Assembly: GCA_022449945.1 (NCBI GenBank)
Contig: JAKURM010000002.1
Location: 22,214-67,411, forward strand
Direction: 5' to 3'
Length of the DNA stretch: 45,198 nt
Source of the DNA: Candidatus Thalassarchaeum sp.
Lineage (GTDB): Archaea; Thermoplasmatota; Poseidoniia; Poseidoniales; Thalassarchaeaceae
Shown here: positions 31,984-39,575 of the stretch, in pieces
Numbering within the stretch: the first letter of the stretch is position 1
How the letters are laid out: each line of letters opens with the position of its first letter
The notes under the pieces: generated by a model
Database searches by the model: none
Seen by the model: the letters and a program-made list of their open reading frames with translations, nothing else
What the model was told of the DNA's origin: nothing
Translations under genes and position numbers: made by a program

Positions 31984-32943
31984 TCAGTTGGAAATGGTGG
32001 ATGAAACAAAGTTGTGTTTCTTTGTCTGTACCTCGATTATCTCGGAATGGACTTTGAATTTTCCATCCCCCAAATCCTCAACCCCTTCGGTCCTTCCATC
32101 GCAGACTCCGGTTCCGATAAAGACCGAGTCTTCGGAACCGCATAGTTCATCGCGATCCCAAATCCTCTCGATATCCCCGTCCACCATAGCCTCAGCCCTC
32201 TCCCTGTGCCCTTCGTTCTTGAACACAAGTCTGCCCTCGAATGGTGCTCCCAGACCCCGCAGAGCAGTAGCGGTGATTACTCCCTCTGGAGCGGCACCGA
32301 TGCCCATTAGCATGTCAATCTCCGAGTCTGGATCGGCAGCATTCAGGGCTGCGGCTATGTCTCCATCTCCAATCAATACCGGTGTGACCCCTAGTCCCTT
32401 CAAATCCCTAATCAATTGGTCATGCCTAGGCCTTTCCATTACAACTACCTGAATTTCCCCTGCCTCCTTCCCTAGCGCGGAGCATGCCCCCTCGATGTTG
32501 TATGCAACGTCGGCTTCCAAGCTAACCTCTCCAGAGATTTCAGCTGGCCCGGCAATCTTGTCCATGTAGCAATCGGGCGCGTGAAGCATGGAGCCCCTGG
32601 GACCAGCAGCAAGGACGGCCATAGCATTTGGAAGGTCCAGAGCGACATGATTGGTACACTCCAGCGGATCGACTGCGATATCTATGGATGGAGCCGATGT
32701 GTCTCCCTGCATGGATCCCAGTGGTTCCCCTATCCAAAGCATAGGAGCATCGTCCCTCTCCCCCTCCCCAATCGCTACTCGTCCATCAAAGGGGACATTA
32801 TCGAACACAGATCGCATTGCCTCGACTGCTGCTCCATCTGCGGCCTTCCTGTCACCAAGACCCTTCCAAGCAGAGGCAGCGATGGCCGCTGCCTCGGTCG
32901 CTCTTAGGAAGTCCGGGACTAAATCCGCTGTGGCCACACCCAC
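31984..32943 (-). CDS. glpX: Class II fructose-1,6-bisphosphatase
   Basis: This enzyme removes the 1-phosphate from fructose 1,6-bisphosphate, the committed gluconeogenic step. The 319-residue protein has the GlpX landmarks: SAWKGLGDRKAADGAAVEAM (about 23-42), VAIGEGERDDAPMLWIGE with metal-binding acids, and DIAVDPLECTN. The RPRHDQLI, IGAAPEGVITATAL and WDRDELCGSEDSVF segments follow. GlpX is common in bacteria and scarce in archaea. It stands 18 bp after moaC on the same strand and upstream of the aldolase, so a moaC-glpX(-aldolase) transcript is likely. Together with the aldolase it forms a gluconeogenic pair. Confidence 0.94.
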   Translation of the reverse strand: MGVATADLVPDFLRATEAAAIAASAWKGLGDRKAADGAAVEAMRSVFDNVPFDGRVAIGEGERDDAPMLWIGEPLGSMQGDTSAPSIDIAVDPLECTNHVALDLPNAMAVLAAGPRGSMLHAPDCYMDKIAGPAEISGEVSLEADVAYNIEGACSALGKEAGEIQVVVMERPRHDQLIRDLKGLGVTPVLIGDGDIAAALNAADPDSEIDMLMGIGAAPEGVITATALRGLGAPFEGRLVFKNEGHRERAEAMVDGDIERIWDRDELCGSEDSVFIGTGVCDGRTEGVEDLGDGKFKVHSEIIEVQTKKHNFVSSTISN

Positions 32944-32961
32944 CTGAGGAAGGATAGGAAT

Positions 32962-33447
32962 TCAATCCTGTGGTTCAGACTTCTTCTTCCTAATTCCTCG
33001 GATGTCATCGATCTTAGCACGGGGGTATTGGCCATTTCTGTCCTTCTCTATCGGCTTTAGCATATCCCAGGCACATAGTAGCCCTGCGCTAACTCCGCAA
33101 AGTGCCTCCATTTCGACCCCAGTTGACCAATGGGTTCTGACTGAGACTGTGCACCGCAGGCCGCTCTCTTCTATGATCCAGTCCACGGTACAACCCTCAA
33201 TGGGAATTGGGTGGCAGTGGGGCAGGGTTCTCGGCGTCTCTTTCACGGCCTGTATTGCTGCAATCGTAGAAGCTTCGCGGACTTCCCCCTTCGGAGATCT
33301 TCCATTTTCGACTAAATCCATGGATTGGTCGGATAGAATGAGGATTCCGGTGGCAATAGCCTCTCTAGCTACCACTGGCTTGTCCCCAATATCCACAATT
33401 CCTGTCCAGGAGTCCGTCACGTTCCCACCACCCCTCGGAGAGGGCAC
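32962..33447 (-). CDS. moaC: Cyclic pyranopterin monophosphate synthase MoaC
   Basis: This enzyme converts the MoaA product to cyclic pyranopterin monophosphate in molybdenum cofactor synthesis. The 161-residue length is standard. It has VDIGDKPVVAREAIATG near the N-terminus, LPHCHPIPI (about 91-99), STGVEMEALCGVSAGLL and the terminal KPIEKDRNGQYPRAKI. The active-site His and Lys-containing segments are intact. The start ATG 33447 gives an extra about 16 residues before the conserved VDIGDKP. It is co-oriented with and just upstream of glpX, an unusual partner. MoaE lies 1.7 kb away across two plus-strand redox genes. Confidence 0.95.
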   Translation of the reverse strand: MPSPRGGGNVTDSWTGIVDIGDKPVVAREAIATGILILSDQSMDLVENGRSPKGEVREASTIAAIQAVKETPRTLPHCHPIPIEGCTVDWIIEESGLRCTVSVRTHWSTGVEMEALCGVSAGLLCAWDMLKPIEKDRNGQYPRAKIDDIRGIRKKKSEPQD

Positions 33448-33509
33448 TTACTATTCAGGGACTCGGAAAGCGGCATTGGGATGAAATACCAACATAGTAA
33501 TGGGTCATC

Positions 33510-33770
33510 ATGGCGAAGGAGTTCCGTGACAAGGCCACGCCCGGACTTGTCCCAATTCTGAAATCTGGATTGTCACATGATAGGCCAGCCAAGGATGGTA
33601 CCAAGCTTCAGGTTCTAGACGACCTATGCGTGGGTTGCTCGTACTGCCTAATGGCCTGTGATGACGATGCTCTAATCGTTGAGGGCCTATGTGAGGTGAT
33701 TGAGCAAAACTGCACTGACTGCCTGAAATGTCTGTTGTGGTGTCCGACTGGTGCATTGGTGTACGCATGA
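33510..33770 (+). CDS. 2[4Fe-4S] ferredoxin
   Basis: An 86-residue electron carrier. The N-terminal 40 residues are variable, followed by two cluster motifs: CVGCSYCLMAC (about 41-51) and CTDCLKCLLWCP (about 68-79). The gene starts 62 bp from the divergent moaC. Its stop precedes by 9 bp an FAD oxidoreductase whose SD (GAGGTG) overlaps the ferredoxin stop region, so the two are co-translated. The ferredoxin is therefore likely the electron donor or acceptor for that flavoenzyme or for the GGR-like enzyme further on. An N-terminal VPILKSG stretch has no known meaning. Confidence 0.9.
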   Translation: MAKEFRDKATPGLVPILKSGLSHDRPAKDGTKLQVLDDLCVGCSYCLMACDDDALIVEGLCEVIEQNCTDCLKCLLWCPTGALVYA

Positions 33771-33779
33771 GGTGCGCAA

Positions 33780-35120
33780 TTGGGTAAATCGAAGGCAGTC
33801 GTGATTGGTGCTGGATTGGGGGGGCTTACCTCAGCAGCCAAGCTTTCTCATTCGGGAAAGTACGAGGTAACGGTATTCGAAAGAATGTCGTTCGCAGGTG
33901 GCAGATTTACGCAGCACGACCATGATGGTTTCCAGATTCCTACAGGTGCGGTACATACCATCCCGCATGGAAGGAAGGGGCCATTCGCAAAATTGATTCT
34001 AGGAAAGAGGAACAAGGGTGGACTCGATCTGGGAAAGAGGGGGGTAGAATTCCTTCCAACTACAAAGTTCGCAGGAATGAGGCGCGAAGGAAAGCACTAT
34101 GCAGCGAATTCCGTCTACGGATTACTACCTTGGTTCCCCCTGAAGAATACTTTGAACATGCCCAGACTTCTCGCTTCCAGAGCAAAAATTCCCTGGGGCC
34201 AGGAGACAATGGATGGCAGAACATGGCTAAGCAAGATGTTCACGAACGATTTCATCGACTTCCTGGATGCATTCTCGAACTTTGCTATTAGCTTGCGGTT
34301 TGACCAAATGCCCGCCTCTACAGTAGCAAGGATGCTGCAGAACTCATTCTGGAGTGACCGCCCACACATCCCCAAAGGAGGATGCAAAGGGGTGATTGAT
34401 GGACTAAGGTCAGAGCTAAAGAACAACGGTGTCAGAGTGAAGCTTTCACACGAAATCACCGAGATATTGCCGGGTTCGGCAGAGGAAGAGACGAAAGAAA
34501 ACCGTTTCTGCATAGGAGTAAGAAGGAGAGGCAGGGAAAGCCCAACATGGATAGGTGCAGATTCGATCATTCACAATGGAGGGCACCCCAATCTGCTGAG
34601 TTCCCTATCTGATGAGTTTGAGATCTCGGAAGGAATTAGAGATCAAGTGGAGAACACTCAGGCTGTAGGGGGAATTGGTTTCGTTTTCAGTCTCGATGAC
34701 AAGATACCTCAGAGAGACAGCGGGGTTACAATGATTCCAGGAAAAGAACGAGTCGGTGGTTACATCATCCCAACATTCAGCGAGCCTGCACTAGCCCCCG
34801 AGGGAAAGCACATGATGATCACGCATCAGTATGTCCCGGATCCAAGCGTCAAATCTGAGATTTCTAAGGGTAGGGACGATATTTTCGAAGCTGTTCCATG
34901 GCTTTCCGACCACGGAGAAGAGTTGTGTGTCCATACATATCACCGAAACTGGCCATGCAACCGGGCCCCTATGGGTGCAGAGCTTCCTGCAGACGTTGGA
35001 GTAGAGGGAATCAGGCTTGTCGGAGATGGGGTAAAGGGACACGGTTGGATGATGATAGAGGGGATTGCTGCCAATGTTCCTGATGCAGTCCGGGATGTTT
35101 CCATGGCAATGGATTCCTAG
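33780..35120 (+). CDS. Phytoene-desaturase-like FAD oxidoreductase
   Basis: A 446-residue flavoprotein of the amine-oxidase/phytoene-dehydrogenase superfamily. The dinucleotide motif is VIGAGLGGLTSAAKLS (about 8-23), with the following VFERMSFAGGRF (about 34-45) typical of carotenoid desaturases and related isoprenoid redox enzymes. The C-terminal FAD motif is VGDGVKGHGWMMIEGIA. The start is TTG 33780, supported by GAGGTG five bases upstream. It follows the ferredoxin by 9 bp. Likely substrates are polyprenyl chains (carotenoid or retinal precursors, or lipid side chains), but the sequence does not fix this. A rightward GGR-like gene may act in the same pathway. Confidence 0.85.
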   Translation: MGKSKAVVIGAGLGGLTSAAKLSHSGKYEVTVFERMSFAGGRFTQHDHDGFQIPTGAVHTIPHGRKGPFAKLILGKRNKGGLDLGKRGVEFLPTTKFAGMRREGKHYAANSVYGLLPWFPLKNTLNMPRLLASRAKIPWGQETMDGRTWLSKMFTNDFIDFLDAFSNFAISLRFDQMPASTVARMLQNSFWSDRPHIPKGGCKGVIDGLRSELKNNGVRVKLSHEITEILPGSAEEETKENRFCIGVRRRGRESPTWIGADSIIHNGGHPNLLSSLSDEFEISEGIRDQVENTQAVGGIGFVFSLDDKIPQRDSGVTMIPGKERVGGYIIPTFSEPALAPEGKHMMITHQYVPDPSVKSEISKGRDDIFEAVPWLSDHGEELCVHTYHRNWPCNRAPMGAELPADVGVEGIRLVGDGVKGHGWMMIEGIAANVPDAVRDVSMAMDS

Positions 35121-35123
35121 TTC

Positions 35124-35543
35124 CTAACCCAGACCGGACTTCCAAACCTCTCCATCCTCTCGGACCTCCTTCTTCCATAGCGGTGCCTGTTTCTTTAACG
35201 CGGAAATTAGCCAGGAGCACGCTGAAAAACCCTCTTCCCTATGTGCAGAACCAACGTGGATGCACACAATTGGCTCGCCGGGGGGAACCACACCTATTCT
35301 GTGGGAGATGGCTATAGAATTGACTCCGAAATCGGACAATGCCTGTTCCGCGATATCATTGAGGACTCCCGGCAGGGCATCCTCCCAAGCATCAAACTCC
35401 AGATAATCAACCCTGTGTCCATCCTCCTGGCCCCTAGTTATTCCCACGAAACTAACTATGCTGCCGCATCCTTCGGTGTCGATTTCCTTCCTAAGTGACT
35501 CAGGATCGAGATGACTGGTTTCAATTCGGATATGCACGGCCAC
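35124..35543 (-). CDS. moaE: Molybdopterin synthase catalytic subunit MoaE
   Basis: This subunit inserts dithiolene sulfur into precursor Z together with MoaD. The conserved core runs from HIRIETSHLDPESLRKEI, through GSIVSFVGITRGQ, DYLEFDAWEDAL and SHRIGVVPPGEPIV. It ends with VGSAHREEGFSACSWLISALKKQAPLWKKE, which carries the active-site Lys. The ORF track starts at 35687, but MoaE normally begins just before HIRIE. GTG 35543 or 35537 gives about 139 residues and leaves an intergenic promoter region toward the divergent gene at 35621. MoaC is nearby on the same strand. MoaD and MoaA are not in the window. Confidence 0.93.
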   Translation of the reverse strand: MAVHIRIETSHLDPESLRKEIDTEGCGSIVSFVGITRGQEDGHRVDYLEFDAWEDALPGVLNDIAEQALSDFGVNSIAISHRIGVVPPGEPIVCIHVGSAHREEGFSACSWLISALKKQAPLWKKEVREDGEVWKSGLG

Positions 35544-35620
35544 GTTACGCCATCTGCTTCTCCCGCTTGAAGACGACGGAAGACCCAACCGTTCAAGCCA
35601 GCGAATATAGTCGAGGGAAC

Positions 35621-36844
35621 GTGGGAGATGAAATTCATGTCCTCGGTGCAGGACTTTCCGGACTGTCTGCAGCAATAATTCTAGCAAGATCAGGGAGAGA
35701 AGTGCACGTTCACGAGATTCGCGAGGATAGTGGAGCTAGGTTTGATGGGGATTTCCAAGGAATAGAGAATTGGACCAGTGGAATTGACTTCTTTGACGAG
35801 ATGAAGAACTGGGGGCTGGATCCCAACGAATTCAAATCGGACTCGTTTGGCGTGATCGATCTGATTCACCCAGACGACGTGATTACCAATCCGCGAACGG
35901 ATGGAGTTGCCTTCAGAGTTGTCGAAAGGGGCACTGCGGTACACACAATTGACCAGGGATTCAAGAGAATGGCTCTTGAATCGGGTGTAAATATTCACTA
36001 CAAGTCCAAGAAGCAACCTGAGGAATGCGACATCGTAGCAGCTGGGCCCAAGGAGTCCAGTGCAGTAGCATTTGGCGAGATTTTTGAGACCGAGCATCCC
36101 AACATTGTCGCTTTCAAGCTGAATGACAAGCTCGCCCCCGGAGCATATTCCTACATGATAATTATCGATGGAGTAGGATTGATCTGCACATGCCTCTGGA
36201 GAAAGCAAAGAGGTAGTGGAAGGTTCCTGAATGAGACTATCGCATGGTATGAACAGAACTACCAACTCCATCGAAGGCCAATCAAGAGAGTTGGAGGAAA
36301 GGGAGACTTCGGTTTGCCAAAGAAGTACGTTCACGAGGGAAGGATATACGTGGGAGAGGCGGGTGGCCTTCAGGACTTCATGTGGGGTTTCGGGATGAGG
36401 TATGCAATTACCAGCGGAGTCCTGGCTGCAAAAGCAATTCTCGACGAGTGCGACTATGAAAGAGAAGTCAGGAAGCGTTTGGTGCCGCTAGTAGAGGCCA
36501 GCGCGATAAACAGATTCCTGATGAACAGGGTCGGCAATAGGGGATTCAAGTTAGTAGCAAATTACTGGATGAGGGATCAAGATCGTTCCGGAGATGGGCT
36601 TAGATTCATGAACTGGCTTTACAAACCCGGCTTCTTCAGGAGAGCACTCTGGCCGTTTGTCAGGAGGGGGATGCTGCGCAAAAAGAAGCTAAAGGACGGA
36701 AGGGACATCAGAAGGATGCCATTCAGATCATCATTAGCGAGAGACAGTTGGGAGCCGAGTGATAGGGCACTTGAGATAGCAGAAGAGTGGAAATCAGTGC
36801 AGAGGACTGGGGGAAATCTATCTTTCAGTGAGTCAGAGGCTTAG
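35621..36844 (+). CDS. Geranylgeranyl-reductase-like FAD oxidoreductase
   Basis: The FAD motif HVLGAGLSGLSAAIILARSG (about 5-24) must lie near the N-terminus. GTG 35621 is therefore chosen over the track's 35495, which would overlap the divergent moaE; this gives 407 residues. The second FAD motif VGEAGGLQDFMWGFGMRYAI (about 245-264) with ITSGVLAAKAIL is typical of the geranylgeranyl reductase/PHBH-like family that saturates archaeal isoprenoid lipid chains. The C-terminal 60 residues are highly basic (RRGMLRKKKLKDGRD), perhaps for membrane association. A TATA-like AATATAG lies about 15 bp upstream. The physiological electron donor may be the ferredoxin at 33510. Substrate assignment is by family only. 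Confidence 0.82.
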   Translation: MGDEIHVLGAGLSGLSAAIILARSGREVHVHEIREDSGARFDGDFQGIENWTSGIDFFDEMKNWGLDPNEFKSDSFGVIDLIHPDDVITNPRTDGVAFRVVERGTAVHTIDQGFKRMALESGVNIHYKSKKQPEECDIVAAGPKESSAVAFGEIFETEHPNIVAFKLNDKLAPGAYSYMIIIDGVGLICTCLWRKQRGSGRFLNETIAWYEQNYQLHRRPIKRVGGKGDFGLPKKYVHEGRIYVGEAGGLQDFMWGFGMRYAITSGVLAAKAILDECDYEREVRKRLVPLVEASAINRFLMNRVGNRGFKLVANYWMRDQDRSGDGLRFMNWLYKPGFFRRALWPFVRRGMLRKKKLKDGRDIRRMPFRSSLARDSWEPSDRALEIAEEWKSVQRTGGNLSFSESEA

Positions 36845-36868
36845 AGCTACTGGCGCCGCTTGGTTGAT

Positions 36869-37750
36869 ATGACAGCACTCTGTGGAATCTACATGACATC
36901 GTGGCCCAAACTAGAGGCGATGCAGAACAACCTAGTGAACTATGGAGTGACGGACAACGGGATTGCAGTAATAGAGCTGTCTTCCGATTCCTCTGGAGGC
37001 CCTTGGACAGAAGGAAAGACCTCCGTAAACACATACACCCACGAGATGATGAGGGACATAGACGAGTCAGTCCTAAGGGCACGATTCGACGACGATGTGA
37101 CCGTTATAATCCTGACAGGCCATGGGGAGAAATTCTTCTCGGCTGGAGCAAGCATCAGCATGCTAGACTCAGTTTCTCCTGGATTCAAGTATTTTTTCTG
37201 CCTTCACGCTAATGAGACTCTGAGCAGGTTGGAACAGACCCCCAAGCTAGTCATCGCGGCACTGAATGGGCACGCAGTTGGCGGGGGACTCGAGATTGCC
37301 ATGGCAGCGGATATCAGGATAGCTCGAAAGGACTCGGGGCAAGTGGGACTGCCTGAGGTTTCTCTGGGTGTGCTTGCGGGAACGGGCGGGACTGCCCGCC
37401 TAGCTCGGCTTGTCGGGAAAGCCAAGGCAATGGAAATCATGGTTACTGGTAGAAAATTCTCGTTCGAGGAGGCTCGAGAGATGTCCTTAGTACACGACAT
37501 TTGGGATGGCGGTATTGATGATTTCCACCAGGATATTATCGACTATGCAGGACAATTCACCCTTCCAATGGCGGCCAGTAAGGCGATAGGGAATATCAAG
37601 AGGAGCGTACAGAGCGGAATGGAGATACCCCTTGAATACCATCTAGCATTGGAGAGGGAGCTTCAATCGGATCTCTTTCAGAGCTCGGATGCAAAGGAAG
37701 GTATCGCGGCCTATGTGGAAAAGAAGACGCCTCGGTTCAAGGGAGAGTAG
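36869..37750 (+). CDS. Enoyl-CoA hydratase/isomerase (crotonase family)
   Basis: A crotonase-fold enzyme acting on acyl-CoA. The oxyanion-hole segments are FFSAGASISML (about 90-100) and ALNGHAVGGGLEIAMAADI (about 131-149). The catalytic-region segment GLPEVSLGVLAGTGGTARL (about 161-179) has the Glu used for hydration; the second Glu position of classical hydratases reads Gly-Thr here. The fold starts at GVTDNGIAVIEL, so starts at 36860 (TTG), 36869 (ATG) or 36920 (ATG preceded by AGAGG) are all possible. The gene begins the plus-strand cluster with the diiron oxygenase and 3-hydroxyacyl-CoA dehydrogenase. A role after ring cleavage or in beta-oxidation fits the context. Confidence 0.88.
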   Translation: MTALCGIYMTSWPKLEAMQNNLVNYGVTDNGIAVIELSSDSSGGPWTEGKTSVNTYTHEMMRDIDESVLRARFDDDVTVIILTGHGEKFFSAGASISMLDSVSPGFKYFFCLHANETLSRLEQTPKLVIAALNGHAVGGGLEIAMAADIRIARKDSGQVGLPEVSLGVLAGTGGTARLARLVGKAKAMEIMVTGRKFSFEEAREMSLVHDIWDGGIDDFHQDIIDYAGQFTLPMAASKAIGNIKRSVQSGMEIPLEYHLALERELQSDLFQSSDAKEGIAAYVEKKTPRFKGE

Positions 37751-37816
37751 TCCGGCCCAGACCATCGTACTTGTACGACGCAACCTCTGAAATACCGCAA
37801 CCTCTTGCCGTGGACG

Positions 37817-38959
37817 ATGGAAGATACTGAGGTCGTGGAGAGTTATCCTACAAACTTCGAAGCATGGATTGAAGAGTTCAACGATTGGCAGACCAGGATT
37901 GGATTCGACCCCTCCTGGCTTGGGGATTACAGGTTCGATATCAAGTTCGACTGGGACACCGCTGGGAGCTCAATAGAGTTCGGGGATTTCGAAGGGATGC
38001 CCAAATGGGAAAGGAGGATGCAGATACCCCAACAGAACATCAGAGATGCAATAATCAGCATGGTCAGCGTACAAGGTGACACCGAGTTCGCAAGCGTGGA
38101 ACAGCAAAATCACCTGCTTGAAACTGCTCCGACTGAATACGACAAGAAGTCGGCCATGAGAATAATGTGTGAGGAACAGAGGCATGGCTGGCAGATGGCA
38201 TACCTCCTATGCACATTCTTTGGTGAGCAGGGAGTCAGGGAGGCAGCGAAACTGCTAGAGCGGAATGCTCAGGAAGGCACCAGGATTCTTGGTTCTTTCA
38301 ATGAGCCAATAGATCACTGGCTGGACTTCTTCATGTTTACTCACTTCATTGATAGGGACGGGAAATACCAACTAAAGATGCTGAGCACGTCCTCTTTCAG
38401 ACCACTCGCAGCAAGCATGGGGCCAATGCTGAAGGAAGAGTCGTTCCATCTGGGAACTGGTGCAAACGGGCTCAGGAGAGTAGTGAAGCAGGGAGTCATC
38501 CCATGCGCACTGATCCAGAAATATGTCAACAAGTGGGTCAGCACAGGACTGGACCTATTCGGAACGGACGACTCGACGAGCGCGCAATGGGCATACGTAT
38601 ACGGAATCAAGGGAAGGTACGACGAAAGAGAGTCTGAGCTCGACGCTGACAGGGGTCACCTCAATGAGGCGAGCAGGGAGCTCTACTTCCAGGAGCTTCG
38701 TGATGAAATGAAGAGGATAAGCAAGGCTCGAAAAGAGGGGGAGCCGGAGCTATTCATTCCATCCGACAAGTTCCGGAGAAGCATCGGAAAGTATGCTGGA
38801 ATGAGGTACACCGTCGAGGGAGTTCCCTTCGAAGGTAGCGATGGAGACTGGGAAGACTACCTTACTGAAATGCTCCCGACCGATGAAGACGAGGAGCGGT
38901 TGATGAATGAGTACCTACAGCAAGAATGGATCCAGTACCGAGAGTGGAAAGGGGACTAG
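37817..38959 (+). CDS. BoxB/PaaA-like diiron oxygenase of aromatic-CoA metabolism
   Basis: A ferritin-like diiron protein related to benzoyl-CoA epoxidase BoxB and phenylacetyl-CoA epoxidase PaaA. The metal ligands line up: Glu in the EFASVEQQNHLLE helix, ExxH in CEEQRHGW (about 118-125), Asp in FTHFIDRDGKYQL (about 175-187), and ExxH in LKEESFHLGTG (about 204-214). The FIDRDGK and EESFHxGTxG pieces resemble BoxB more than PaaA. At about 380 residues it is shorter than BoxB (about 470). It should add an oxygen atom to an acyl-CoA. No PaaBCD or BoxA neighbour is present; a separate reductase must feed it. ATG 37817 is used, with TTG 37805 possible. It sits between a crotonase and an unknown partner gene. 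Confidence 0.78.
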   Translation: MEDTEVVESYPTNFEAWIEEFNDWQTRIGFDPSWLGDYRFDIKFDWDTAGSSIEFGDFEGMPKWERRMQIPQQNIRDAIISMVSVQGDTEFASVEQQNHLLETAPTEYDKKSAMRIMCEEQRHGWQMAYLLCTFFGEQGVREAAKLLERNAQEGTRILGSFNEPIDHWLDFFMFTHFIDRDGKYQLKMLSTSSFRPLAASMGPMLKEESFHLGTGANGLRRVVKQGVIPCALIQKYVNKWVSTGLDLFGTDDSTSAQWAYVYGIKGRYDERESELDADRGHLNEASRELYFQELRDEMKRISKARKEGEPELFIPSDKFRRSIGKYAGMRYTVEGVPFEGSDGDWEDYLTEMLPTDEDEERLMNEYLQQEWIQYREWKGD

Positions 38960-38976
38960 TCTCGGGAGGTTCTCAA

Positions 38977-39540
38977 ATGCAGCACGTTGCCCTAACTTCA
39001 TTTGACAAGGCCCGATGTGGGCCGTTCTTCGAGAATCTTACTGACTTCTTCTACCAACACCACCACTCGGAGGGAGAGGATGCAGAGGCATACGAGGAGT
39101 TGCTCTATATGGTTAGAAGGCCGTATACCCCTCAGATGCTAGACATGATAGATGAGTGGATGGGCATCGAAACTAGGGATTGGAGGGAGGAGACTCAGCG
39201 AGAGGTACTACTTTCCCTGTATGCGATTCGCTATCCTGATACCCTTCTGATTGAGAGCCTCACAGAATCTGCTCGCTCAGACATTAGAAGGCTGTCTGCT
39301 TATCTGCATTTCACCCATCACACGTACGCGATTTGGGATGAAGACGCACGGGCAGGCCTGTCGAAACTAGGAATTGAAATTCCTCCGATGGAGAAGGCTG
39401 ATCCATTCGTATATGGTGCTTACATTACTTCGATAGAGCTTCTCAAGGACGTCGCCCCATTCACATGCTTCCTAGAGCATGACGTGCCTCGGCAGAGGCT
39501 GTTCCAAGCAGCTCTCTCGGCATACGGACGCGAATCTTAA
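38977..39540 (+). CDS. Unknown protein coupled to the BoxB-like oxygenase
   Basis: 187 residues from ATG 38977, preceded by a strong SD (GGGAGGT, 7-nt spacer). The track's 38926 start lies inside the oxygenase gene and is unlikely. No family recognised. The protein is helical, with many His, Tyr and acidic residues near the start (FFYQHHHSEGEDAEAYEELL) and LHFTHHTYAIWDEDA in the middle (about 127-141). These could bind metal, though a ferritin-like ExxH pair is not clear. It lies 17 bp after the oxygenase and 35 bp before 3-hydroxyacyl-CoA dehydrogenase on the same strand. It is probably an accessory or structural subunit of the oxygenase system; this is inference from position. Confidence 0.7.
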   Translation: MQHVALTSFDKARCGPFFENLTDFFYQHHHSEGEDAEAYEELLYMVRRPYTPQMLDMIDEWMGIETRDWREETQREVLLSLYAIRYPDTLLIESLTESARSDIRRLSAYLHFTHHTYAIWDEDARAGLSKLGIEIPPMEKADPFVYGAYITSIELLKDVAPFTCFLEHDVPRQRLFQAALSAYGRES

Positions 39541-39575
39541 GGACGGCTTATTGCCAGAGGTCCACTCGGCCGCAT

